Counted from the stretch's first letter, positions 1 through 8,477 are shown. The stretch: 11,241 nt of DNA from Methylomarinum sp. (GCA_013139755.1 WTAG01000588.1:1-11241), one strand, 5' to 3'. Program-made: numbers and translations. Notes: generated by a model not told the origin, from the sequence alone.

Positions 1-1
1 A

Positions 2-121
2 GGGCTAATGGCTCTTTTTCGGTATGTTGCCGTCAGGCAGTGGTGGAACCGTAAATGCAAAAAATTCGAACTGATTTGTCAACACCCCTGGGATGGGTAT
101 TTCCGGATAGAAACTAATTAA
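2..121 (+). CDS. possible C-terminal end of an unknown protein (partial, uncertain)
   Basis: An open frame enters from the left edge and runs 39 codons to a TAA at 119-121, overlapping the convergent feoB stop by a few bases. The encoded tail is basic and tryptophan-rich (RQWW, then HPWDGYFRI near the end), which looks more protein-like than a random frame. I do not recognise a family. It could equally be chance, because the sequence is short and no start is visible. On the opposite strand I found no convincing gene start downstream of feoB, and no clear terminator there either. Confidence 0.2.
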   Translation, partial: GLMALFRYVAVRQWWNRKCKKFELICQHPWDGYFRIETN

Positions 122-2126
122 ATCCCATCGCCAATCCTGTTTGATAGAGCAAAAAACTGGCCATCCATGCTGATCCCAATCCTAAAACCAAGCTGAGTAT
201 CATGATACGCCAAGATCGAGATTCTGCACGGATGGCTGCTATGGTAGCGATACAGGGCGTATAAAGTAGCGTGAAGAGCATAAAACTAAGTCCTTGTAGT
301 GGAGTGATGTGTGCTGCGACCTGGATTTTAAGATCGCCCCCACCATATATCACAGCCAAGGCTCCAATGACGATCTCCTTAGCGATAATCCCGAACAGCA
401 GGGCTACAGTTTCCTGCCAATGAATACCCAATGGAGTGAACATGGGTGAGAAGAATTGCCCCAGCTGACCAGCCCAGGTTTTTACACTAGCGGATGGCAC
501 ATTCGTTGGGTAGTGGGTCAGTAACCACACTACTACAACACCAACGACGATAAGTGTTGCCGCCTGATAGAGAAAATCCTTTAATTCCTGCCAGGTGCGC
601 AGAGCGACACTGTTCACCGTCGGCAACCTGTAGGGCGGAATTTCCATGATGAAAGGCTCCGGCTTGCCGGCGATGCGCAGGATTTTCAACAGCAGTCCCA
701 TACCGAAGACTGCAATAAAACTGCCAACATAGAGAGCAAACAGAATCCAGGGTGCTATAGCTGAGGGGAATAGAATAGCCGTCAGAAATACAAACACCTG
801 TAGACGGGCACTGCAAAGGGTAAATGGGATCAACAGCATGGTGACGACCCTGTTGTAGCGACTCGAAAGAATGCGGGTCCCCATCACCGCCGGTATGTTG
901 CAACCATAACCTAGTAGCAGATTAATGAATGCCTTGCCATCCAGTCCTAACCGATGCATCAGACTATCCATTAAAAATGCAGCGCGTGCCATATAGCCGC
1001 TGTCCTCGATAATTGTCATGAAGATAAAGAAAAGAGCAATGATGGGAAAGAAAGAGGTCACTACCCCCATGCCCTGCCAAAGGCCATCGAACAAAAAACT
1101 TTGTAGCCAAGTGGGTAATGTAGCAATACTTTGCTGAGCACGCAGCCATGCTTCCGCAGTATCAAACCCCTGGGAAAGAGTCTCCTGTACTGGCACCCCC
1201 AAACCATAAATGGCCTGAAACAAAACCAGCATAATTAGCAAAAATAATGGTAATCCAAACCAGCGATGCAACAAAATGCGGTCGATCTTTTCACTACGTG
1301 CATCTGGAGGTAACGGTTTCTGATGAGTAGCCTCGAGCACCAGACCACGGGCAGCGTTAAAACGGCATTTTGCACAGCTTACAGGAATTTCCGTACCTGT
1401 GTTATTTTCCACCCGTTGACGCCAACTTTTAACGGCCATAGCTACAGCCTGATCCTGGACAGTGTTACTGTTCTTTTCATCTTCCAGCAGACGCATGGCT
1501 AGAAAATTGTGATCCAGCTTTTGGAATTCACCACTACGGTCGATCTTCCGGGCAATACTCTTTACTGCTTCTTCCAAAACGGGCGGCCAAGATATATGAG
1601 GCGAACGGGGGTGCGCCGGTTTCTTGATAAGCTGGTATAGAGCGCTCTGTAGCTCTGGTAGCCCTTCGCCAGTACGAGCTGAGATAGCTACAACCGGTAC
1701 ACCTAGATGCTCTGATAATACAGGGATATCCAGTTCTGCCCCCTGCTTCCACACCTCATCCATCATATTAACGACTATCACCATGGGCAGACCACTCATT
1801 GCCATTTGCAAGGTCAGACCTAGACCACGATAGAGATTCCGGGCATCCAGGATGTTGAGAATAACATCGGGTGGTGTCTTGAGAAAGAAGTTGCGTACCA
1901 CTTGTTCTTCCTCAGTACTCGGTAACAAGGCATAGGCACCTGGCAGATCAATTAACTGGATCTCGTATTCACCTAGAGTCATGTGACCGTATTTTTTTTC
2001 TATCGATACCCCAGGCCAATTGCCTGTACTTTGACTTGATCCAGTCAGAGAATTAAACAGCGTCGTCTTGCCGGTATTTGGGATAGAACTTAGCGCAACA
2101 ACGACATCTTTATTCTTGCGGATCAT
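114..2126 (-). CDS. feoB: FeoB, ferrous iron transport protein with N-terminal GTPase domain
   Basis: This is a complete inner-membrane Fe(II) transporter of 670 residues. The GTPase domain (about 1-165) has the G3 motif DLPG at 60-63, G4 NMMD at 120-123 and G5 SA at 149-150. A helical spacer follows, then a polytopic membrane part starting near residue 285 with the family hallmarks: KIDRILLHRW, the gate segment GYGCNIPAVMGTR with CSARL, a second AKEIVIGAL segment and the C-terminal YTPCIATIAAIR. Oddities: the P-loop reads SIPNTGKT, with Ser14 and Ile15 where the family has Gly and Asn (GNPNxGKT). Switch I has Ser41 where Thr is usual. There is a CxxC (Cys251, Cys254) in the spacer just before the membrane region. 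The ATG at 2126 is preferred over the adjacent TTG at 2129 because GAGGTG lies at a workable distance only from the ATG. The gene overlaps the feoA end by 17 bp, indicating translational coupling. Members of this Geobacter-like type are typically encoded beside a two-domain FeoA. Confidence 0.95.
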   Translation of the reverse strand: MIRKNKDVVVALSSIPNTGKTTLFNSLTGSSQSTGNWPGVSIEKKYGHMTLGEYEIQLIDLPGAYALLPSTEEEQVVRNFFLKTPPDVILNILDARNLYRGLGLTLQMAMSGLPMVIVVNMMDEVWKQGAELDIPVLSEHLGVPVVAISARTGEGLPELQSALYQLIKKPAHPRSPHISWPPVLEEAVKSIARKIDRSGEFQKLDHNFLAMRLLEDEKNSNTVQDQAVAMAVKSWRQRVENNTGTEIPVSCAKCRFNAARGLVLEATHQKPLPPDARSEKIDRILLHRWFGLPLFLLIMLVLFQAIYGLGVPVQETLSQGFDTAEAWLRAQQSIATLPTWLQSFLFDGLWQGMGVVTSFFPIIALFFIFMTIIEDSGYMARAAFLMDSLMHRLGLDGKAFINLLLGYGCNIPAVMGTRILSSRYNRVVTMLLIPFTLCSARLQVFVFLTAILFPSAIAPWILFALYVGSFIAVFGMGLLLKILRIAGKPEPFIMEIPPYRLPTVNSVALRTWQELKDFLYQAATLIVVGVVVVWLLTHYPTNVPSASVKTWAGQLGQFFSPMFTPLGIHWQETVALLFGIIAKEIVIGALAVIYGGGDLKIQVAAHITPLQGLSFMLFTLLYTPCIATIAAIRAESRSWRIMILSLVLGLGSAWMASFLLYQTGLAMGFN

Positions 2127-2586
2127 CAATCACCTCAATGATAATCTTTTCCGCCTCACCGGAACCCAATACCACAATCTTTTTTTCCTGAAATAATTCA
2201 ATCAGAATAGGCGGTTTGTTGAGTTCGCGGATTTGAATGACTATGCCAGGGATAATCCCCTGATGTTCCATCTTTTGTTGAAAGGTCTTGCCGCCGGAGA
2301 GAGATCGAATCCGGTAATACTGTTCTGTTTTTAATGTCTTTTCGGAAAGCGGCATCGCCACCATCTCACAATCCAGGACATTGACCTCCTCATCCCGTAG
2401 GGCAAAATACTGCCCTTGATCAATGGAGACTTCCAAGGTTTCCCCAAAGGGCGCAAGTCGAATGACTCTAAGTCTGGAGCCTGGCAATATACCCATTTGA
2501 GCAAGTCGCCGGGCTACTTCTTTATCCTTGCCCAGGGATCGTATGATGCATTCGCTACCCGCTTGTAAGCTTAGACAAGTACTCAT
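2110..2586 (-). CDS. feoA: tandem two-domain FeoA, cytoplasmic partner of FeoB
   Basis: The protein has 158 residues, about twice the usual FeoA length of about 75-80. It contains two successive SH3-like FeoA domains. The first (about 1-79) shows ARRLAQMGILPGSRLRVIRLAPFG and a terminal LRDEEVNVL pattern. The second (about 80-158) has QKMEHQGIIPGIVIQI and ends in EKIIIEVID. FeoA is a small cytoplasmic protein needed for FeoB activity, probably through contact with its GTPase domain. I chose the ATG at 2586 over a longer frame reaching 2688 because the FeoA homology begins directly after it. The extra N-terminal residues of the longer frame are the out-of-frame shadow of the 43-codon ORF upstream. 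Its start overlaps that ORF's stop as ATGA, and its end overlaps feoB by 17 bp. Confidence 0.92.
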   Translation of the reverse strand: MSTCLSLQAGSECIIRSLGKDKEVARRLAQMGILPGSRLRVIRLAPFGETLEVSIDQGQYFALRDEEVNVLDCEMVAMPLSEKTLKTEQYYRIRSLSGGKTFQQKMEHQGIIPGIVIQIRELNKPPILIELFQEKKIVVLGSGEAEKIIIEVIDDPQE

Positions 2587-2714
2587 GTGTTGGACGAGTT
2601 CATTTCTTGTTGTTTCAACACCATGTCTCCTTCGGCAATACCCATATATCGGACAATCTCGTTGCATTTTGCCTGTCGCAGTAAACAAGGTGAACAGTCG
2701 AGATAGGTTTTCAT
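2583..2714 (-). CDS. 43-aa cysteine-containing small protein, DUF89 N-terminus-like, coupled to feoA
   Basis: A 43-codon ORF starts at ATG 2714 with MKTYLDCSPCLLRQAKC and ends in a TGA that overlaps the feoA ATG (ATGA). It has CxxC (Cys7, Cys10) and Cys17. From memory, the opening strongly resembles the start of DUF89/ARMT1-like metal-dependent phosphatases (MKTYLDC-x-PC-x-x-RQA), which are about 280 residues or longer, so only their first segment would be present. It may be a remnant of a deleted DUF89 gene, or a small protein kept for a job in the Feo system, such as coupling or Fe sensing, comparable in position only to FeoC. The overlap supports translation. I see no good Shine-Dalgarno before its ATG. 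Function unknown. Confidence 0.5.
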   Translation of the reverse strand: MKTYLDCSPCLLRQAKCNEIVRYMGIAEGDMVLKQQEMNSSNT

Positions 2715-2732
2715 AATAATAATTAATTCCAA

Positions 2733-2760
2733 TTTATAAAAAAGGATATCAGACTGATAA
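2733..2760 (-). promoter_or_regulatory. candidate promoter for the small ORF-feoA-feoB operon
   Basis: Read on the minus strand, TTATCA (2760-2755) and TATAAA (2738-2733) are separated by 16 bp in a very AT-rich stretch just upstream of the 2714 ATG. This would leave a very short leader. The -35 match is weak and AT-rich sequence easily yields such boxes by chance. A methyltransferase gene lies upstream on the same strand with no clear terminator between, so read-through is also possible. Confidence 0.3.
2747..2759. promoter_or_regulatory. perfect 6-1-6 palindrome in the feo promoter region
   Basis: TATCAG and CTGATA are exact reverse complements around a single A. The dyad lies over the proposed -35 box and spacer of the feo promoter, where a repressor would act. 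The 1-bp centre recalls Fur-type dyads, but the sequence does not match the classical Fur consensus (TGATAAT around a central base), so the bound protein is unknown. Confidence 0.3.
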
Positions 2761-2812
2761 TATTAATGAAGAGATATTTAATCTATGATTTTTGATTGTT
2801 TCCTTTTTGATA

Positions 2813-3469
2813 TTAATTAGGTGAAAATGAGCGCTGGTCACCTGACTTATTGATCTTTAGTCCTTTTATTACCACAAAAGACCCTGCTCCAAAACCATTT
2901 TCTATATGCTGGGTATCATTTCCCGGAAAGATCGTTTGCTTGGTCTTAAACTCTCCAAACCCAACTTCACTTAAACAGGCTAAAACCTCTTCTGTTGAGA
3001 AAAATTCGGCAATTTTATAAAAATGACTTTTATCTTTGTTACGTCTATATACTTTCCCTAATTCACTATCTTTATCAATAAAACCGATAACAATACAACC
3101 ATCTTTTTTTAATACACGGAATGCTTCCTGAAAAGATTTTTTCAGATCATCAACAAAACATATCGTGGTAACCATTAAAACAAAGTCAAAAGTATTGTCC
3201 GAGACAGGTAAGTCTTCAGCGATACCGGGAAGTACATGGATACCCAGTTTTCTCGCTTTAGCTGCCATTTTTTGCGAAGGTTCAACACCCGTTTTTACCC
3301 CTAAAGGAGCCGCGAATTTACCTGAACCCACGCCGACTTCCAGACCTTTACCGTTAGATGGAATAAAAAACTTTAAGGCGCGAAGTTCTGCATCATATTT
3401 GGCTTTATTTCTTACAAACCACTCGTCGTATTCTTCGCTAAAATCTTCAAACGGTGCAATCTTTGCCAT
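2813..3469 (-). CDS. class I SAM-dependent methyltransferase
   Basis: The protein has 218 residues with a Rossmann methyltransferase fold of the Methyltransf_11 kind. Motif I is LEVGVGSGKFA (about 43-53), followed by an acidic strand end (GVEPS), a motif II-like stretch FDFVLMVTTICFVDD and motif III around RVLKKDGCIVIGF. The N-terminus (FEDFSEEYDEWFVRNKAKYDAELRAL) is typical of a methyltransferase group I associate with anaerobic bacteria and archaea. The substrate is unknown. The ATG at 3469 is preferred over the TTG at 3484 because GAAGAG sits 7 nt before the ATG. It lies 60 bp after the CoA-disulfide reductase gene on the same strand with no terminator between, so the two may be co-transcribed. 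Its product SAH would be a substrate for the SAH hydrolase encoded elsewhere in the window, but nothing else links the two. Confidence 0.85.
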   Translation of the reverse strand: MAKIAPFEDFSEEYDEWFVRNKAKYDAELRALKFFIPSNGKGLEVGVGSGKFAAPLGVKTGVEPSQKMAAKARKLGIHVLPGIAEDLPVSDNTFDFVLMVTTICFVDDLKKSFQEAFRVLKKDGCIVIGFIDKDSELGKVYRRNKDKSHFYKIAEFFSTEEVLACLSEVGFGEFKTKQTIFPGNDTQHIENGFGAGSFVVIKGLKINKSGDQRSFSPN

Positions 3470-3529
3470 ATCGTTACTCTTCAATAAATAAACCGTGATT
3501 ATTAAAGTTGACGGTATTTTAGGAGCCTG

Positions 3530-5260
3530 TCAGGCATTTTTCAGTGCACCAGGCATTTCGGCTAGTTTTTCCTCAGCATGAGAAACAAAAGGAACCCCAG
3601 GTTTACCTGTAGCCATTTCAGTACGGCAGAAACAATTAAACGTTTTCGAACCACCTGCCAGCATAGAGACTCTTTCAAATCCTTTCTGCTTTAGAATACG
3701 GTAGGCTAAATAACTGCGAAAACCAACCCGGCAGTAAACATAAACTGGCTGTTCTGTTTGAAGTTCATGCAGCCTTGAACGCAGTTTACTTATGGGAATA
3801 TTAATTGAACCGGGTATGCTCCAGTGTTTAAATTCCTTGGTACTGCGCACGTCAACCAAGACACCGTTTGCTACCTGTTCTGGAAAGTTTTCTGCATACC
3901 AGAAATCTAAATCACCACGCAAAAAGTTAGCGGCGATAAATCCAGCCATATTAACCGGGTCTTTCGCCGATCCATAAGGAGGTGCATAGGCCAGTTCAAG
4001 ATGTTCCAGGTCAAATACTGTCATTCCAGCGCGAATAGCAGTTGCAAATACATCAATACGTTTATCTACACCATCGTAGCCAACTATTTGAACCCCGAGT
4101 AACTTACCCGCTTCAGGTTCAAAAAGTAGTTTAATGTGCATCGGTGCGGTGCCTGGATAATACCCTGCATGTCCAGAAGGATGAAGATAGACTTTATGGT
4201 AGGCTCGATTCACACGTTGTAAAGTTTTTTCCGATGCACCGGTAGACCCGGCTGTCATATCAAAAACCTTGACAACAGCGGTACCCTGGGTGGATCTGTA
4301 TTGACTGGCAAGGCCAAAAATATTATCAGCAACAATCCGTCCCTGCCGGTTTGCTGGCCCTGCCAAAGGTAGCTGTGTTGGCTCTCCTGTCACGGTATCT
4401 GTGACTTCTACCATATCGCCTGCTGCATAGATATCAGGATCGGAAGTTTGCATATGACTATCTACTTTGATTCCCCCCCTGACACCCATTTCAAGTTTAG
4501 CCTCGACCGCGAGTTTCGAAGTGGGTCTGACTCCGATAGCCAGAATAACAAGATCTGCAACTAGTGATTGATCATTATCAAGCACTACATTGACTTTTCC
4601 TGCGGCGTCAGTAAACGCCTTAGCAGCATGACCCAAGTGAAGCTGAACCCCCTCGCTTTCCATGTGATAGCGTAAATCACAGGCCATTTCGCAATCAAGT
4701 GGTGGCATTAACTGTTTTTGTAACTCTACCAATTCAACGCCCATGTTCCGCTGCCGAAATGCCTCAGCAACCTCAATACCAATAAACCCGCCACCTATAA
4801 CAATGGCTTTTCGGGCTCCATCATCAATTTCCTGAATAATGGCATCCATATCTGGAATATTTCTAAGCACAAATATTTTTTTATGATCAATTCCAGGAAT
4901 GGGCGGTTTCAGTGCATCTGCTCCCTGACACAAGACCAGCTTTTCGTAGCTTTCCATATAAGTTCTTTTCTGTTTATGGTCAACCACGGTGAGTTGTTTT
5001 AAATGACGGTCAATCTGGGTGACTTCATGACAGGTACGGACATCAATGTTGAGCGTTGCCTTCAGGCTTTTTGGCGTTTGCAGCAATAAAGCTTCGCGAT
5101 CTTTAATCTCACCACCAATATGATAGGGCAAACCACAATTAGCAAATGAAATAAATTCATCCTTTTCCAGCACTATGATTTCAGCATCTTCGTTGAGCCT
5201 TCTAGCACGTGCAGCAGTTGATGCTCCGGCTGCCACACCACCAATTATTACAATTTTCAA
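3530..5260 (-). CDS. CoA-disulfide reductase / NADH oxidase-type flavoprotein fused to rhodanese
   Basis: A 576-residue FAD/NAD(P)H disulfide oxidoreductase with a C-terminal rhodanese domain (CoADR-Rhd type). Visible features: FAD Rossmann motif GGVAAGAS at 7-14; the single redox cysteine Cys42 in SFANCGLPYHIGG, as in CoA-disulfide reductases; the NAD(P)H-binding GGGFIGIEVAEAF near 155-167; the second FAD motif IYAAGDM near 280; a dimerisation domain to about 450; then a rhodanese domain with active-site loop CRVGFRS, Cys510. Known enzymes of this type reduce CoA-disulfide or CoA-persulfide and polysulfides using NAD(P)H, so a role in sulfane-sulfur or thiol redox is likely. A rhodanese tail of about 20 residues (MATGKPG...) follows the domain. 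The start codon is TTG, supported by a strong upstream SD and by MKIVIIGG being the conserved N-terminus. It stands after the znuCB terminator, so it likely has its own promoter in 5261-5400, but I could not assign one. Confidence 0.9.
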   Translation of the reverse strand: MKIVIIGGVAAGASTAARARRLNEDAEIIVLEKDEFISFANCGLPYHIGGEIKDREALLLQTPKSLKATLNIDVRTCHEVTQIDRHLKQLTVVDHKQKRTYMESYEKLVLCQGADALKPPIPGIDHKKIFVLRNIPDMDAIIQEIDDGARKAIVIGGGFIGIEVAEAFRQRNMGVELVELQKQLMPPLDCEMACDLRYHMESEGVQLHLGHAAKAFTDAAGKVNVVLDNDQSLVADLVILAIGVRPTSKLAVEAKLEMGVRGGIKVDSHMQTSDPDIYAAGDMVEVTDTVTGEPTQLPLAGPANRQGRIVADNIFGLASQYRSTQGTAVVKVFDMTAGSTGASEKTLQRVNRAYHKVYLHPSGHAGYYPGTAPMHIKLLFEPEAGKLLGVQIVGYDGVDKRIDVFATAIRAGMTVFDLEHLELAYAPPYGSAKDPVNMAGFIAANFLRGDLDFWYAENFPEQVANGVLVDVRSTKEFKHWSIPGSINIPISKLRSRLHELQTEQPVYVYCRVGFRSYLAYRILKQKGFERVSMLAGGSKTFNCFCRTEMATGKPGVPFVSHAEEKLAEMPGALKNA

Positions 5261-5266
5261 AATCAG

Positions 5267-5272
5267 CTCCTT
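5267..5272 (-). promoter_or_regulatory. Shine-Dalgarno deciding the TTG start of the CoA-disulfide reductase
   Basis: Minus-strand AAGGAG lies 6 nt before the TTG at 5260. No in-frame ATG is close, and the FAD-binding strand begins right at this codon, so the TTG start is well supported. Confidence 0.7.
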
Positions 5273-5408
5273 GGAAACTTTAGTTTAAAAAAAGAACATA
5301 AATTCATTTTATTACTGGAATAGCAACAATCACTTCTTTCTTGCATTCAGACACAGTTCAAATCTCTATTTTTCAGCCTTTTCCAATTCTAAAATAGATT
5401 TGTTATCT

Positions 5409-5446
5409 AAAAAACATATACTTCGCGCGTGGTCGTGCGACGTATA
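5409..5446 (-). terminator. rho-independent terminator of the znuCB operon
   Basis: About 10 bp after the znuB stop, the minus strand forms an imperfect 13-bp stem (arms 5446-5434 and 5429-5417, two mismatches when read on this strand) with a 4-nt loop. Six T residues (5414-5409) follow, offset by two bases. The GC-rich stem core in an AT-rich setting, and its place right after the operon, make this a good intrinsic terminator. Read on the plus strand the stem pairs slightly better through a G-U, but no T-run follows it there. Confidence 0.7.
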
Positions 5447-5455
5447 GCTAAAGAA

Positions 5456-6226
5456 TCAACCTTTTTGTTGTTTAAAAACCGAAACCAGAAATAACAGCGC
5501 ACTGGCAATAATAATTAACGGGCCCGCCGGCACACCTGAAATGGCATAAGCGATAACGCCCAGAATACAGGCAAGGCTCCCGGCAATGGTGCTGACAATC
5601 GTATACTGCGATAAATTGCTGCTAATATTTTTTGCAGTGCATGCTGGGATTGCCAACAATGCTGCGGTCATCAATCCGCCGACGATGCGTACTCCCAATG
5701 CGACGGTCACTGCGATGCAAATCAAATATAAAGCATTACTCAGTTTAAGATTAACGCCACTTGTTTGTGCTAAATCACTGGATATACTGGCCAGTACCAT
5801 GCTTGCATAAATCTTTTTTACCGTAAAAAACAGCAACAATGAAATGATAACAGTGACTAGAACAGTCATTGAAGATATCTGGGACACATCACCCAGTAAA
5901 GCAATATCGATTTCTTCTTTTGGCAGAAACAGAAAAGCGGTCGCCAGGGAGGCAGAAAAAACCACAGCCGTTAGTGCCTCAAGGTGTAAGCGGGTTTTCT
6001 GTTCTAGCAGCCATATAATCAACACGCCGAATGCCAAAAACAGAGTGGCACCGAGTGAAACGTCAAAATCATACAACAGTGCCAAAGCAACGCCTGGTAG
6101 GGTCAGGTGGCCGAGCGCGCCTCCCATCAAAGCCATACGTTTAGATAGCATCAGAGAGCCCAAATAACCCGCAATGGCTCCAATCGTTCCACTCAATATC
6201 AATGCAAGTAAAATTTCTGTAGTCAT
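5456..6226 (-). CDS. metal ABC transporter permease, ZnuB/MntB/TroC family
   Basis: A 256-residue, very hydrophobic protein of the ABC-3 family with about 7-8 membrane segments. Family signs include an early SLMLSKRMALMGGALGHLTLPGVALA segment and the later VALGVRIVGGLMTAALLAIPACTAKNIS segment, which is the usual cytoplasmic-loop and helix signature. Such permeases import Zn(II), Mn(II) or Fe(II) with a periplasmic binding protein. The metal cannot be read from the permease. Length is normal. It begins 3 bp after the ATPase gene, with AGGTGA as SD lying in the end of that gene, so the two are tightly coupled. No binding-protein gene (ZnuA) is present in the window. Confidence 0.9.
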   Translation of the reverse strand: MTTEILLALILSGTIGAIAGYLGSLMLSKRMALMGGALGHLTLPGVALALLYDFDVSLGATLFLAFGVLIIWLLEQKTRLHLEALTAVVFSASLATAFLFLPKEEIDIALLGDVSQISSMTVLVTVIISLLLFFTVKKIYASMVLASISSDLAQTSGVNLKLSNALYLICIAVTVALGVRIVGGLMTAALLAIPACTAKNISSNLSQYTIVSTIAGSLACILGVIAYAISGVPAGPLIIIASALLFLVSVFKQQKG

Positions 6227-6229
6227 GGC

Positions 6230-6928
6230 TCACCTATGCTGATGTTTGTAGAATTTAATTCCCGTACCGTATAGTGTTTTAAGTTGTTCGGGGGTCAACA
6301 CCTCATACGGTTTACCCATACACATTTGTTGCTTATTCAAACAGATTACCTGAGTTGCATATTCCCAGACTATATTCAGATCATGTGTGACCAGTAAAAT
6401 AGTCAGGTTCTGGTTTTGCCAGAATTTATGTAACAAACTGTAAATGGTCTCTTCACCGCCGATGTCAATGCCGGAAGTAGGTTCGTCCAGAATCAAAACA
6501 TCAGGATTATCAAGCAAGGCCCAGCCAATCAACATGCGTTGAAACTGTCCGGTTGAAAGTTCGCTGAATTGATGACTTAAAAGACTTTCGTCTAGCCCAA
6601 CGTCAGCAATCATCGACTTGATGGTATTTGAATCCGACGTTTTGAAGGCATAGAATTCCTCAATATTCAAGGGAGGAAGGTTTTGTCGCTGCACGAATTC
6701 TTGCGGCGGAAGATAACTGATTTTCTGTGCATTCCATGAAACTGATCCCTGATACGGCAGCAAATTTTGTAATGCTCTGAGCAAAGTGGTTTTACCGGCA
6801 CCGTTCGGACCCAGAATAATCAGGATATCTCTTTTCTCAACTGTGAAGGATAGATCACTGATAATTCGATTGCCTTCATACGCTACTTGAAGATTGCTGA
6901 CTGTTAATACTACGTTTTTATTAACCAT
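6230..6928 (-). CDS. metal ABC transporter ATPase, ZnuC/MntA-like
   Basis: A 232-residue ABC nucleotide-binding subunit. Walker A is GPNGAGKTT at 40-48, the signature is LSTGQ at 124-128 (the common form is LSGGQ), Walker B is VLILDEP at 144-150, and the switch histidine is His182 in LLVTHD. It pairs with the permease encoded 3 bp downstream to energise metal import across the inner membrane. The C-terminus ends in a short histidine-containing YKHQHR. The start at 6928 has a strong G-rich ribosome-binding stretch (AGGGGGGG) just upstream. Transcription starts in the divergent region shared with the SAH hydrolase operon. Zinc or manganese is the most likely substrate by family. The absence of a binding protein nearby leaves this open. 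Confidence 0.9.
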   Translation of the reverse strand: MVNKNVVLTVSNLQVAYEGNRIISDLSFTVEKRDILIILGPNGAGKTTLLRALQNLLPYQGSVSWNAQKISYLPPQEFVQRQNLPPLNIEEFYAFKTSDSNTIKSMIADVGLDESLLSHQFSELSTGQFQRMLIGWALLDNPDVLILDEPTSGIDIGGEETIYSLLHKFWQNQNLTILLVTHDLNIVWEYATQVICLNKQQMCMGKPYEVLTPEQLKTLYGTGIKFYKHQHR

Positions 6929-7018
6929 TTACCCCCCCTAAATCAGGTTCAATCCTACAAAACGCAATTGTACATATCTTGTTCTCTATTGCATGAATAA
7001 TCCAGTTATAAATATAAA

Positions 7019-7038
7019 TAAAATGAAAGATCATTTTA
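7019..7038. promoter_or_regulatory. perfect 8-4-8 inverted repeat, candidate operator
   Basis: TAAAATGA and TCATTTTA are exact reverse complements separated by AAGA. The site lies upstream of the plus-strand TATAAT and also upstream of znuC, so one regulator could act on both directions. It does not match the Zur or Fur consensus I know. AT-richness raises the chance of accidental dyads, though 8 exact pairs with a 4-nt centre is notable. Confidence 0.35.
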
Positions 7039-7080
7039 ACTGAAGGGAATAGCAAAATAGTTTGCAAGTATTAAGAGTTT

Positions 7081-7086
7081 TATAAT
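7081..7086 (+). promoter_or_regulatory. candidate -10 box of the SAH hydrolase operon
   Basis: An exact TATAAT about 85 bp before the SAH hydrolase start. The element 17 bp upstream (TAGTTT, 7058-7063) is a poor -35, so an activator or another sigma factor may be needed. Transcription from here would include the leader ORF at 7129. Confidence 0.35.
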
Positions 7087-7127
7087 ATTGTAAAGCTTAA
7101 GCATAACGAAATCTTTCGCGTGGTTGA

Positions 7128-8435
<1,308 letters not shown>

Positions 8436-8477
8436 TCATGTCACATTCTAAATCGCAGTAATCAGGAGTTTAAACTA

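Noticed and set aside
1..113. Terminator after feoB
   Set aside because: An ACCC/GGGT stem is possible near 80-96 but no T-run follows on the minus strand, so it is unsupported.
487..1833. Plus-strand open frames of 60-140 codons inside feoB
   Set aside because: Antisense shadows of a strongly conserved FeoB frame, with no family resemblance or ribosome-binding sites.
2587..2688. N-terminal extension of FeoA up to 2688
   Set aside because: The extra residues are not FeoA-like and are the out-of-frame reading of the 43-codon ORF; the ATG at 2586 with ATGA overlap fits the family start.
3525..3535. GCCTG-T-CAGGC palindrome at the CoA-disulfide reductase stop
   Set aside because: A 1-nt loop cannot form a terminator hairpin and no T-run follows in the gene direction.
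7005..7017. Zur-box-like GTTATA-AA-TATAA
   Set aside because: The spacing and right half do not match the Zur consensus and the region is very AT-rich, so such a match is expected by chance.
8438..8461. 7-codon ORF (MSHSKSQ) between ahcY and the NifX-like gene
   Set aside because: Very short, no SD of its own, does not overlap the next start; likely chance.
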